From Bacteroidota bacterium (GTDB lineage: Bacteria; Bacteroidota; Bacteroidia; Chitinophagales; Chitinophagaceae): a stretch of 22,138 nucleotides of DNA. The notes below the pieces were generated by a model. It saw only the letters and a list, made by a program, of their open reading frames with translations, had not been told where the DNA came from and searched no databases. Of the stretch, positions 1-7,782 are shown one piece after another. The DNA lies in NCBI GenBank assembly GCA_947447835.1, contig CANFLP010000017.1:1-22138 (forward strand), in the 5' to 3' direction. How positions within the stretch are numbered: position 1 is the first letter of the stretch; every line of letters starts with the position of its first letter. The position numbers were made by a program, and so were the translations under genes.

Positions 1-809
1 AAGTCATCAAATACAATTAATGCTGGTTTACCACAATCACGGAAAAACTCACCAACTGCTGCACCCGCAAATGGAGCGTAGAATTGTTGTGGAGCTGGAT
101 CCGCTGCAGAAGCTGCTACGATTGTTGTGTAAGCCATTGCACCATTGTCCTCTAATGTTTTCATAACACCAGCAATAGTAGAAGCTTTTTGACCAATCGC
201 AACATAGATACAATAAACAGGTTGACCTGCATCGTAGAATTCTTTTTGATTGATAATAGTGTCCACACAAATAGCTGTTTTACCAGTTTGACGGTCACCA
301 ATTACCAACTCACGTTGTCCACGACCAATTGGAATCATTGCATCAATTGCTTTGATACCCGTTTGTAATGGCTCTTTTACAGGCTCACGGAAAATTACCC
401 CTGGTGCTTTACGCTCCAATGGCATTTCGTACAATTCGCCTTTAATAGGACCTTTACCATCAATTGGTTCGCCCAACATATTAATAACACGGCCTACTAA
501 ACCATCTCCTACTTTAATAGAAGCGATTTGACCTGTTCTTTTTACTTTGTTACCTTCTTTAATGCCTTTGCTATCACCCATCAATACCACACCCACATTG
601 TCTTCTTCCAAGTTTAATGCAATAGCTTTAACGCCGTTTTCAAACTCTACAAGCTCACCACTACTAACGCCATTTAAACCATACACACGGGCAATACCAT
701 CACCCACTTGTAATACGGTACCCACTTCTTCCAAATCTGCAGAAGCATTAAAGTTGCTTAATTGCTGTCTTAAGATGGCTGAAATTTCATCTGGTTTAAT
801 ATCCACCAT
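1..809 (-). CDS. atpA: ATP synthase F1 subunit alpha, N-terminal part (cut by window edge)
   Basis: Alpha subunit of the F1 head of the membrane ATP synthase; it forms the hexamer with beta and binds nucleotide at non-catalytic sites. I read it by translating the minus strand from the ATG at 807-809, which begins MVDIKPDEISAILRQQL. About 269 codons are present and the frame stays open to base 1. The N-terminal beta-barrel region (GTVLQVGDGIARVYGL) is followed by the P-loop GDRQTGKT at about residues 171-178 and by VFDDL at the very edge, where the family normally continues LSKQA. Roughly half of a normal alpha subunit of about 500-525 residues is visible. It is the last visible gene of the atp operon, 26 nt downstream of atpH, and atpG probably follows outside the window. 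Identity is certain; the gene is incomplete only because the window ends. Confidence 0.98.
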   Translation of the reverse strand, partial: MVDIKPDEISAILRQQLSNFNASADLEEVGTVLQVGDGIARVYGLNGVSSGELVEFENGVKAIALNLEEDNVGVVLMGDSKGIKEGNKVKRTGQIASIKVGDGLVGRVINMLGEPIDGKGPIKGELYEMPLERKAPGVIFREPVKEPLQTGIKAIDAMIPIGRGQRELVIGDRQTGKTAICVDTIINQKEFYDAGQPVYCIYVAIGQKASTIAGVMKTLEDNGAMAYTTIVAASAADPAPQQFYAPFAGAAVGEFFRDCGKPALIVFDD

Positions 810-835
810 AACTGTTTATTTTAATTATATGATTA

Positions 836-1396
836 TTATATTTTACCTACGAACTGGTTGTTCATAAATTGTCTCTTAATATCTTTTAAGTCTCTAGCGA
901 TACTAGCATCCAATAAATTGTTATTGAACTCTAATACAAATCCACCAATCAAACTTGCGTCTGTTTTAGTTGTTAATTCAACTGTAGCGAAATTGTTTTC
1001 TGCTTTAACTTTATTTTCAATTGATTTTTTCAAATCATCACTTACTTCAACTGCAGTAGTCAATGTAACTTGATGAATCCCTTTTATTTCGTTGTATTGT
1101 TCAATAAAAGCAGTTGCCATTTCAGGTAAATCACTTTCACGACCTTTTTTAACCAACAAAACAGTAAATGAATTCGTTAACAAGCTCACCTTATCTTTAG
1201 TAACAGCACCAATGATGCTATTTTTTTGATCTGCATTAATAATTGGACTGCGTAACAAATTCACAAACTCGCGACTTGCCTCACAAACGGCATGCACATA
1301 CTTCATGTCTGCATATACCGCTTCCAATTGACCTTGCTCTTGAGCAAGCCCTAGTAAGCTTTTTGCGTATCTACCTGCTAAACGTGCGTTCGACAT
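836..1396 (-). CDS. atpH: ATP synthase F1 subunit delta
   Basis: Delta (OSCP-type) subunit, 186 residues, which ties the top of the F1 head to the peripheral stalk formed by subunit b. The N-terminal segment (SNARLAGRYAKSLLGLAQEQ) has the typical delta opening A-x-x-YA-x-x-L, and the C-terminal part carries the usual I-G-G-F-V-L-E-F/L strand followed by D-A-S-I-x-x-x-L-x-x-I-K. Length is normal for the family. The start is the ATG at 1394-1396; the upstream gene atpF ends only 5 nt before it, so the two are almost certainly co-transcribed and possibly translationally coupled. The position between atpF and atpA matches the standard atp operon order. No anomalies seen. Confidence 0.96.
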   Translation of the reverse strand: MSNARLAGRYAKSLLGLAQEQGQLEAVYADMKYVHAVCEASREFVNLLRSPIINADQKNSIIGAVTKDKVSLLTNSFTVLLVKKGRESDLPEMATAFIEQYNEIKGIHQVTLTTAVEVSDDLKKSIENKVKAENNFATVELTTKTDASLIGGFVLEFNNNLLDASIARDLKDIKRQFMNNQFVGKI

Positions 1397-1401
1397 TTTT
1401 A

Positions 1402-1914
1402 TTAATTTAATTTAACCCCGTCTGCTAATTGCTTAATATAAGATTCTTGATCTGCCTTGTTAGACAATTCCTTTCTTAATACTTTTTCAGCTACTTCAAT
1501 AACCAATGTGCCTACCTGATTTTTTACTTCAGTGATAGCTGCATTTTTTTGTTGCGTAATTGCTAATTGTGCATCCGCTAAAATTCTATCGTATTCCGAC
1601 TTCGCTTTTTCTTTTGCATCTGCAACCATTTTATCAGAAGCTTCTTTTGCTTCCTTAATTAATGTTGCTCTTTCTTCACGCGCTTTTGCTAATAATGCTT
1701 CATTCTCATTTTGCATTGCAGCAATTTCAGCTTTCATTTTATCGGCACGTAACAATGCTTCTTCAATACCGCTCTCACGATCGGCAATTGCTTTTAACAT
1801 TGGCTTCCAGGCAAACTTACCAAGAACCACCAATAAAATTAAAAACGCAATCGTATTCCAAAACACCAATCCGATGTCTGGTAATACTAATGGGTTAATT
1901 TCTAATATGAACAT
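1402..1914 (-). CDS. atpF: ATP synthase F0 subunit b
   Basis: Subunit b of the peripheral stalk, 170 residues. One N-terminal membrane helix (about residues 13-35, GLVFWNTIAFLILLVVLGKF) is followed by a long, highly charged helical region rich in Ala, Lys and Glu that forms the stalk dimer and contacts delta and F1. The motif F-W-x-x-I-A-F-L-x-L-L-x-x-L-x-K-F-A-W-K-P is the standard b-subunit opening. Start is the ATG at 1912-1914. It follows atpE after a 94-nt gap, the longest inside this operon, which holds a GC-rich hairpin and a TAACTTTG promoter-like element. Its expression may therefore be partly separated from that of atpE. Only one b-type gene is present here, so b is probably a homodimer. 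Confidence 0.97.
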   Translation of the reverse strand: MFILEINPLVLPDIGLVFWNTIAFLILLVVLGKFAWKPMLKAIADRESGIEEALLRADKMKAEIAAMQNENEALLAKAREERATLIKEAKEASDKMVADAKEKAKSEYDRILADAQLAITQQKNAAITEVKNQVGTLVIEVAEKVLRKELSNKADQESYIKQLADGVKLN

Positions 1915-1942
1915 AAGATTCGTTTATCTTAATTAATAAATT

Positions 1943-1950
1943 CAAAGTTA
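1943..1950 (-). promoter_or_regulatory. Possible internal -7 promoter element before atpF
   Basis: On the minus strand the octamer TAACTTTG matches the Bacteroidota -7 consensus TAnnTTTG exactly. It lies just after the hairpin at 1951-1984 and 28 nt before the atpF start codon. I see no TTTG or TTG element at the expected distance upstream, so this may be a chance match. If active, it would let atpF-H-A be transcribed independently of atpB-E. Confidence 0.3.
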
Positions 1951-1984
1951 AAATAGGCCCATCGCCCTGTGCTAGGGCCTATTT
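1951..1984 (-). terminator. Intercistronic GC-rich hairpin between atpE and atpF
   Basis: A 10-bp perfect inverted repeat (AAATAGGCCC and GGGCCTATTT) with a 14-nt loop lies between atpE and atpF. Read on the minus strand, the right arm runs into TTTTAAC, a short U-tract. This could be a leaky terminator or an RNA-processing and stability hairpin that raises atpE mRNA relative to the downstream genes, fitting the need for many c subunits per complex. The hairpin is seen directly; its role is inference. Confidence 0.6.
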
Positions 1985-2008
1985 AATTTCTTGGATATCC
2001 AAGTTTGA

Positions 2009-2218
2009 TTATCCGTTACCTAATAAGGCAACAACCACAGCAAACAAGGCAACGGCCTCAACGAATGCAGCAGCAACAATCATACTTGAACGGATATCGT
2101 TCGCAGCTTCTGGCTGACGAGAAATACCTTCAACAGCACCTTTACCAATCTGACCGATACCAATTCCAGCACCGATAGCAGCTAATCCAGCGCCAATTGC
2201 AGCAATACTTCCTACCAT
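2009..2218 (-). CDS. atpE: ATP synthase F0 subunit c
   Basis: Subunit c, the rotor-ring protein that carries protons across the membrane, 69 residues. It is a helical hairpin: helix 1 is Gly/Ala-rich (GAGLAAIGAGIGIGQIGKG), the polar loop is RQPEAAN (residues 34-40), and helix 2 carries the ion-binding carboxylate E54 in AAFVEAVALF. The residue after E54 is Ala rather than Ser or Thr, which argues for proton rather than sodium coupling, although Q23 in helix 1 is also found in some sodium-binding c subunits. The protein is short but complete. It lies between atpB and atpF and is followed by a strong hairpin that may favour its mRNA level. Confidence 0.97.
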   Translation of the reverse strand: MVGSIAAIGAGLAAIGAGIGIGQIGKGAVEGISRQPEAANDIRSSMIVAAAFVEAVALFAVVVALLGNG

Positions 2219-2263
2219 TTTTTTAAATTTTAATTGTTATTGAAAAAAGCGTTTATAATTATT

Positions 2264-3427
2264 TTAGTGATGAGCAGCATCTGCATGTTCATGATGATGT
2301 TCTTCGTTAGCCATACCAATATACATAGCTGTTAACATGGTAAAAATGTATGCTTGCAAGAAAGCAACCAAACATTCAATCATACCAATGAAAACTGCAA
2401 ATGGAACTGCAATAGCAGAAGCAAAAATCGTCTTGAATATAAAAATGATACAAATCAAACTTAATACTAGAATGTGTCCAGCAGTAATGTTCGCGAATAA
2501 ACGAATCATTAAAGAAATAGGCTTAGTGAATACACCAATTAATTCAATTGGTGCTAAGAATAACTTCATACTCCAGTGCATGCCTGGCATCCAGAAAATA
2601 TGTTGCCAATAATTTTTGTTAGCGCTTAAATTCACAACAACAAACACACAAACCGCTAACATCATTGTGAAAGCAATATTTCCACTCACGTTGGCACCAC
2701 CTGGGAAGAAAGGAATTAATCCTAAAAAGTTATTCGTTAAGATTAAAAAGAATACAGTCAATAAGAATGGCATGAACTTAGCATACTTCTTTTTACCAAT
2801 ATTAGGAATAGCTAAATCGTCTCTTACAAATAAAACAATTGGCTCCATGAAAGATTGCAACCCTTTTGGCGCAGATGTTACCCCCGTTTTCTTATAAGAA
2901 GCTGCTGCATTTAAGAAAATAAATAAAATGATGAATACAGATACAAATAAACTAGCCACATTCTTTGTTATAGAAATGTCTATTAAATGCTTATTAGCTT
3001 CTTCATCAACTGCACCTTGCTTATTTACAATCTTTAATTTGCCTTCAACTAATTTGTAATCAAATTTCCCTGTGTAAACAATTGGCTCGTGGTTTTCGTC
3101 TACCAATTTAGCTGAAGAAAAAACATCGAACCCTTGAGATGTTTTTAAAATCACAGGTAAAGCCACTGTAAGATGACCCCATAAATGCCAGCTATGATCA
3201 TCCTTAATATGTTCTAAAATTGTTTCTGTAACGTTAAATGCTTTCTCTTCGTGTGAAGCAGTTGCATTATGCGTTTCGGCACTAGCTACTTGACTTGCAG
3301 TATCATGCGCAACTGTATTTGAATCCAAATTCACTACATTCTCACTAGCTAACAATGGATTTGAAATTGCCATTGCCAAAAAGCTGAAACTCGCTACCAA
3401 TAAAGTTTTTATACGTAAAAAAGACAT
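2264..3427 (-). CDS. atpB: ATP synthase F0 subunit a, with N-terminal presequence and His-rich tail
   Basis: Subunit a forms the two proton half-channels next to the c-ring. The C-terminal two thirds is membrane-embedded and holds the invariant arginine in SLMIRLFANITAGH (about R309), preceded by the P-I-E-L-I-G helix. Upstream is an extension of about 150 residues that starts with a signal-like segment (SFLRIKTLLVASFSFLAMA) and is followed by a soluble domain, as is usual in Bacteroidota. I chose the ATG at 3425-3427 (387 residues). The frame also extends to a TTG at 3481, but a TATCTTTG promoter element at 3448-3455 lies inside that extension. The extreme C-terminus is His-rich (NEEHHHEHADAAHH). 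It is the first gene of the atp operon; no atpI-like gene precedes it. Confidence 0.96.
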   Translation of the reverse strand: MSFLRIKTLLVASFSFLAMAISNPLLASENVVNLDSNTVAHDTASQVASAETHNATASHEEKAFNVTETILEHIKDDHSWHLWGHLTVALPVILKTSQGFDVFSSAKLVDENHEPIVYTGKFDYKLVEGKLKIVNKQGAVDEEANKHLIDISITKNVASLFVSVFIILFIFLNAAASYKKTGVTSAPKGLQSFMEPIVLFVRDDLAIPNIGKKKYAKFMPFLLTVFFLILTNNFLGLIPFFPGGANVSGNIAFTMMLAVCVFVVVNLSANKNYWQHIFWMPGMHWSMKLFLAPIELIGVFTKPISLMIRLFANITAGHILVLSLICIIFIFKTIFASAIAVPFAVFIGMIECLVAFLQAYIFTMLTAMYIGMANEEHHHEHADAAHH

Positions 3428-3447
3428 GATGCTCTCAAAATTTGCGG

Positions 3448-3481
3448 CAAAGATAGGAATAAAGCACCTGAAAATGAGCAA
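3448..3481 (-). promoter_or_regulatory. Probable promoter of the atp operon
   Basis: The minus strand shows TATCTTTG (3448-3455), an exact match to the Bacteroidota -7 consensus TAnnTTTG. A TTG lies 23 nt upstream (complement of 3479-3481), a slightly long spacing for the -33 element. The -7 element ends 20 nt before the atpB ATG at 3427, giving a short leader and supporting that start codon. Confidence 0.55.
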
Positions 3482-3531
3482 TTTTTAATAGAATCTTAAG
3501 GCAATTATAAAAAAATATTCAAAAATAAAGT

Positions 3532-3544
3532 ACTGATAATCAGT
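3532..3544 (-). terminator. Weak hairpin with T-rich tail after the ABC exporter gene
   Basis: The near-palindrome ACTGATAATCAGT lies just after the exporter stop codon and is followed on the minus strand by a T-rich stretch that includes seven T in a row. The stem is short and AT-rich, so at best this is a weak intrinsic terminator separating the exporter from the atp promoter. Confidence 0.3.
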
Positions 3545-3547
3545 GAT

Positions 3548-5362
3548 TTAAGATTTTTGTGCTTGTTTTATTTGTGCAAATTGCATTTCGGTCAGGGTTG
3601 CGTAAAAACCACCTAATTGCAATAGCTCATTATGGGTGCCCATTTCTTTGATCTCACCCTTATCCAAAACAATGATTTTATTGGCTTTTCTGATGGTTGA
3701 TAAGCGGTGTGCTATCACAATGGAGGTTCTTCCTTTTATCAAGGTATCAATGGCGCGTTCAATTAGTTGTTCGCTTTCGGTATCAATAGAAGAAGTGGCT
3801 TCATCTAAAATCAAAATAGATGGATTGTATAAAAGCGCACGGATAAAACTTAGCAACTGTCTTTGACCCAAACTTAAAGTAGCCCCTCTTTCCATTACTT
3901 GATAATCATAATTACCTGGAAGTCTCATAATAAAATCATGCATGCCAATCATTTTTGCAGCTTCATGAACTTGTTCTTTAGAAATTGTTGGATTGCGCAA
4001 AGTGATATTGTCATATACTGATCCTGAAAATAAAAATACATCCTGTAATACGACTCCTACTGATGCACGCAGACGATCCAAAGAATAAGTTTCAATTGGA
4101 TGATCATCTAACAAAATTGCACCTGACTGATAGGGATATAAACGATTTAATATACTTATGATTGATGTTTTACCACTTCCTGTATGTCCCACTAATGCAA
4201 CGGTTTGCCCAGCTTCTACCTTAAAATCAATTCCCTTTAAAACCCAATTAGGTTCCTGATAAGCAAACTGCACATTGTTAAATTCAATCTTACCATTGAT
4301 ATGTGCAGGAGCATAAGTTCCATCATTTATGGTCACATCTTCATTATCTAATACTTTAAAAACGCGCTCGGCCGCTACCATACCCATTTGCAGTACATTA
4401 AACTTATCTGCAATCATGCGTAATGGTCTAAAAATTTGATTTAAAAATAAAATAAATGCTACCAACATTCCTGCGTCTAAGGATTGTCCTGCCACCCACC
4501 AAACTATTAAACCAATACCCAATGCCAACACAACCTCCACTACAGGAAAGAATACCGAATAAGCAAAAATGGCTTTAATATTAGCCAACTTATGTTGTTC
4601 GTTAATTTTAGTAAATTTTTCCATTTCCTTTTCTTCCGCAGCAAAAACTTGTACCACTTGCATTCCAGAAATATGTTCTTGCACGAATGCGTTTAACGCA
4701 GCTACTGCATTACGCACTTGTATAAAACTTTTATTGACACTTTCCTTAAAAAAATAAGTAGCTACCAACATAATGGGAAAAGGTATCAAACAAATCAGTG
4801 TCAACTTCCAGTTAATTACAAACATGGTTGTAAGTGTAACTATAATTGTAAGTAAGTCTGCCAAAATAGGAATTAACCCATCCGAGAAAATATCGTTAAT
4901 ACTTTCAATATCATTAATAGTTCGGGTAGTTAAAGTGCCTATTGGTGTTTGATCAAATTGACGCATCTCCCAATGCATAATTTTATCGTATACTTTATTG
5001 CGCAAATCTCTAATTACTTGCTGACCCAACCATGCCATTCCAAATGTAAAAAAAAAGCGCATTAAGGTCTCTAACATAATAAACGCAACCTGAAACATAC
5101 TGATGGCTAAAATCAATTTAGTTACATCGCCAAACGCGCCAGCAGGAATAAACCATTTTAACCAAACAGGCAATGCCACTATCTTTCCTATTGCCAAATT
5201 CACAGTGGCTTGAACTAAATAAGGTCTTACAGGGGTAGCAAATGCTAAAACAATAGATAATACTACATTGCTCCAAAAAATAAATCGATATGGTTTTACA
5301 AAAGAAAAAACTCTTTTTAAAATGGACCCTTTAAATATGGATTTAGGCGTTGTTGAAGACAT
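3548..5362 (-). CDS. ABC exporter, fused permease and ATPase (MsbA/MdlB-like)
   Basis: Type IV ABC exporter half-transporter of 604 residues that works as a dimer in the inner membrane. Residues about 20-325 form the six-helix membrane domain and about 358-600 the ATPase. Walker A is GHTGSGKTS (392-400), the Q-loop glutamine is about Q440 in VVLQDVFLFSG, the signature is LSLGQ (496-500), Walker B is ILILDEATSSID with E521 as catalytic base, and the switch histidine is H552 in IAHRLSTI. The signature has Leu in place of the first Gly of LSGGQ, as in MdlB/YheH-type exporters (LSVGQ). The substrate cannot be told from sequence; lipid or drug export are the usual roles. It is transcribed divergently from rel and appears monocistronic, since atpB downstream has its own promoter. 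Confidence 0.93.
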   Translation of the reverse strand: MSSTTPKSIFKGSILKRVFSFVKPYRFIFWSNVVLSIVLAFATPVRPYLVQATVNLAIGKIVALPVWLKWFIPAGAFGDVTKLILAISMFQVAFIMLETLMRFFFTFGMAWLGQQVIRDLRNKVYDKIMHWEMRQFDQTPIGTLTTRTINDIESINDIFSDGLIPILADLLTIIVTLTTMFVINWKLTLICLIPFPIMLVATYFFKESVNKSFIQVRNAVAALNAFVQEHISGMQVVQVFAAEEKEMEKFTKINEQHKLANIKAIFAYSVFFPVVEVVLALGIGLIVWWVAGQSLDAGMLVAFILFLNQIFRPLRMIADKFNVLQMGMVAAERVFKVLDNEDVTINDGTYAPAHINGKIEFNNVQFAYQEPNWVLKGIDFKVEAGQTVALVGHTGSGKTSIISILNRLYPYQSGAILLDDHPIETYSLDRLRASVGVVLQDVFLFSGSVYDNITLRNPTISKEQVHEAAKMIGMHDFIMRLPGNYDYQVMERGATLSLGQRQLLSFIRALLYNPSILILDEATSSIDTESEQLIERAIDTLIKGRTSIVIAHRLSTIRKANKIIVLDKGEIKEMGTHNELLQLGGFYATLTEMQFAQIKQAQKS

Positions 5363-5369
5363 AGGAGGT

Positions 5370-5377
5370 CAAAGTTA
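5370..5377 (-). promoter_or_regulatory. -7 promoter element of the ABC exporter gene, nearly leaderless
   Basis: TAACTTTG on the minus strand is an exact TAnnTTTG match ending 7 nt before the exporter ATG (5360-5362). A T-rich -33-like stretch, not a clean TTTG, sits about 20 nt upstream. Transcription would start at or within a few bases of the start codon, so the mRNA is probably leaderless or has a very short leader. Confidence 0.5.
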
Positions 5378-5393
5378 CATTATCTGTGTGTTG

Positions 5394-5427
5394 TTTGTAA
5401 AAATCCTGTGGCTTTTACGTATTTTCG
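5394..5427 (+). promoter_or_regulatory. Promoter of rel, nearly leaderless
   Basis: TTTG at 5394-5397 is followed after a 22-nt spacer by TATTTTCG at 5420-5427, one mismatch from TAnnTTTG. The -7 element ends 6 nt before the rel ATG at 5434, so the transcript probably begins at or just before the start codon. The promoter is back-to-back with that of the ABC exporter, and their -33 regions occupy the same few bases. Confidence 0.5.
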
Positions 5428-5433
5428 TAGTGA

Positions 5434-7692
5434 ATGGATATATACGAGGACGATATCAAACCTGCAGTTGTAAGTCAATACAATTTAACTGAAGAACAAG
5501 AAAATAAAGAAATTGTTCGTCACTATCGAGCCCTTTTACGTGCCTTAAGACCTAAAATTAAAAAAGGTGATAAGGAATTATTAAGAGCTGCTTTTGAGAT
5601 GGCTACCAATGCACATAAAACCATGCGCAGAAAAAGTGGTGAGCCCTATATATTTCATCCTATTGCAGTAGCCATGATTTGTGTAGAGGAAATTGGATTG
5701 GGCGTAAGAAGTACTATTTGCGCACTGCTTCACGATACAGTGGAAGACACCGACATTACCCTAGATGATATAAAAGGAGAATTTGGAAATGAGATTGCAA
5801 AAATTGTAGATGGATTAACAAAAATTTCATCGGTAATGGATACGAATAGTAGCCAACAAGCCGAGAATTTTAAAAAGATTTTATTAACGCTTACCGATGA
5901 CCCTAGAGTAATCCTGATAAAATTGGCTGACCGCTTACACAATATGCGTACCATGGATTCCATGAAGCAGGAAAAACAATTAAAGATTGCTTCAGAAACT
6001 ATTTGGGTTTACGCTCCATTGGCACATAGAATGGGATTGTACAGTATCAAGACAGAGTTGGAAGACTTGTCCATGAAATATTTGGAGGCGGATACTTATA
6101 AAGAGATCGCTAAAAAATTAGCAGAGACAAAAAGAGAACGTACAAAATATATCAATGAATTTATTCGTCCATTAAAAGAAAAATTAACCCTTACTGGTTT
6201 AGATTTTGAAATATATGGTCGACCAAAAAGCATACACTCTATTTGGAATAAGATAAAAAAGAAGGGAGTAAGTTTTGAGGAAGTATATGACTTATTCGCA
6301 ATCAGAGTAATATTGGACTCTCCAATTGAAAGGGAAAAAGAAGATTGTTGGAAAGTATACTCATTGGTTACCGACGAATATCTTCCATCACCTGAACGTT
6401 TAAGAGACTGGTTAAGTAACCCTAAGAGTAATGGATACGAGGCACTGCATACAACAGTAATGGGGCCTCAAGGTAAATGGGTGGAATTGCAAATTCGAAC
6501 TAAAAGAATGAATGAAATTGCGGAGAAAGGTTTAGCAGCACATTTTAAATACAAAGAAGGTTCACAAAGCGAGGATAGATTTGACCAATGGTTTATGCAA
6601 ATAAGAGAAGCCCTTGGCAACCAAGACGAAGGCGGTATTGATTTTTTACAAGATTTTAAAACCTCTTTTTTAGCTGAAGAAATATATGTGTATACACCCA
6701 AGGGAGAAGTTAAAATGTTGCCCACCAATAGTTCGGCTTTAGACTTTGCTTTTTATATACATACTGCCATTGGATCAAAATGTATTGGCGCCAAAGTAAA
6801 TCACAAATTGGTTCCTATTAGCCATAAGCTACGTAGTGGTGATCAAATTGAAATCATCACTAGTAACAAACAAAAGCCTTCTGAAGATTGGCTAAACAGT
6901 GTGGTTACAGCCAAAGCAAAAAACAGTATTAAGGATGCGCTTAGGGAAGAAAAGAAAGTAATTGCAGAGGAAGGTAAATATACATTACAAAGAAAGTTAG
7001 AGGGAATAGGTGCTGTATACAATCCCCACAATATTGACCAAGTGATGAACTATTATAAATTAAATAGTCAACTTGATTTACTATATCGCATTGCTACAAA
7101 GTCAATCGATTTAAAAGAACTTAAATTATTCCAAGTACTTGGAGACAAAATAGAAGCGCCTAGGCCAATTGTGACGCATGTTGAACAACCACATGACCAT
7201 AATGTTACTAGGTCGATTCCTAAAAAAGATTCCGAGCTTATTATTTTTGGTGAATCAAGCGATCAAATTCAGTATGCATTAGCTAAATGTTGCAATCCGA
7301 TTCCTGGTGACGATGTATTTGGATTTGTAAGTACTGGAAAAGGACTAATGATACATAGAACAACCTGCCCGAATGCTACTCAATTACTAGCTAATTATGG
7401 CCATAGAGTGGTAAAAACCAAATGGGCTAAAAATAAGGAGATTTCATTCCTAACGGGCCTTAGTATTATTGGCTTGGATGATGTAGGCGTTGTAAACAAA
7501 ATAACCAATATTATTAGTGGTGATTTGAAAATTAACATCGCTGCCCTAACCATTGAATCAAAAGATGGTCTTTTTCAAGGAACTATTAAAGTATATGTAC
7601 ACGACAAGGACGAATTGGAAAGTTTAGTGGATAGAATTAAATCCCTAAATGGTATTCAACAAGTTAACAGATTCGACACAGAGACTGTGTAA
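5434..7692 (+). CDS. Bifunctional (p)ppGpp synthetase/hydrolase, Rel/SpoT family
   Basis: Long RelA-SpoT homolog of 752 residues that makes and degrades the alarmone (p)ppGpp in the stringent response. The N-terminal HD hydrolase looks intact: H75 in IFHPIAVA, H100-D101 in LLHDTVEDTD, and D166 in LADRLHNMRTM. The synthetase domain has YGRPKSIHSIW, the metal aspartate in DLFAIRV (about D286) and the catalytic glutamate in VELQIRT (about E351). The basic RLRD (322-325) occupies the place of the RXKD motif of bifunctional enzymes, so both activities are expected. A TGS domain (IYVYTPKGEVKMLP, from about residue 415) and a C-terminal ACT domain (from about 680) follow. Start is the ATG at 5434, just after a good promoter. 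purA follows after 90 nt with its own promoter element. Confidence 0.96.
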   Translation: MDIYEDDIKPAVVSQYNLTEEQENKEIVRHYRALLRALRPKIKKGDKELLRAAFEMATNAHKTMRRKSGEPYIFHPIAVAMICVEEIGLGVRSTICALLHDTVEDTDITLDDIKGEFGNEIAKIVDGLTKISSVMDTNSSQQAENFKKILLTLTDDPRVILIKLADRLHNMRTMDSMKQEKQLKIASETIWVYAPLAHRMGLYSIKTELEDLSMKYLEADTYKEIAKKLAETKRERTKYINEFIRPLKEKLTLTGLDFEIYGRPKSIHSIWNKIKKKGVSFEEVYDLFAIRVILDSPIEREKEDCWKVYSLVTDEYLPSPERLRDWLSNPKSNGYEALHTTVMGPQGKWVELQIRTKRMNEIAEKGLAAHFKYKEGSQSEDRFDQWFMQIREALGNQDEGGIDFLQDFKTSFLAEEIYVYTPKGEVKMLPTNSSALDFAFYIHTAIGSKCIGAKVNHKLVPISHKLRSGDQIEIITSNKQKPSEDWLNSVVTAKAKNSIKDALREEKKVIAEEGKYTLQRKLEGIGAVYNPHNIDQVMNYYKLNSQLDLLYRIATKSIDLKELKLFQVLGDKIEAPRPIVTHVEQPHDHNVTRSIPKKDSELIIFGESSDQIQYALAKCCNPIPGDDVFGFVSTGKGLMIHRTTCPNATQLLANYGHRVVKTKWAKNKEISFLTGLSIIGLDDVGVVNKITNIISGDLKINIAALTIESKDGLFQGTIKVYVHDKDELESLVDRIKSLNGIQQVNRFDTETV

Positions 7693-7755
7693 AAGTTCAT
7701 CGTATTTATATAAGTATTTATGTTCTGATAAATAGGTAATCCTACATTCTAGACT

Positions 7756-7763
7756 TATTTTTG
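7756..7763 (+). promoter_or_regulatory. -7 promoter element of purA
   Basis: TATTTTTG is an exact TAnnTTTG match ending 19 nt before the purA ATG at 7783. No convincing TTTG occurs at the expected upstream distance; TTCTG is the closest. It suggests purA can be transcribed separately from rel. Confidence 0.45.
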
Positions 7764-7782
7764 TGTCCTCAAACAATAAATC

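Noticed and set aside
547..867. Plus-strand ORF opposite atpA
   Set aside because: Shadow of atpA, whose minus-strand frame has clear homology throughout; composition is Ser/Pro/Thr-rich as expected of antisense.
3548..5362. Degenerate ABC signature LSLGQ suggesting an inactive ATPase
   Set aside because: Walker A, Q-loop, Walker B glutamate and switch histidine are intact, and LSxGQ variants are normal in MdlB/YheH-type exporters.
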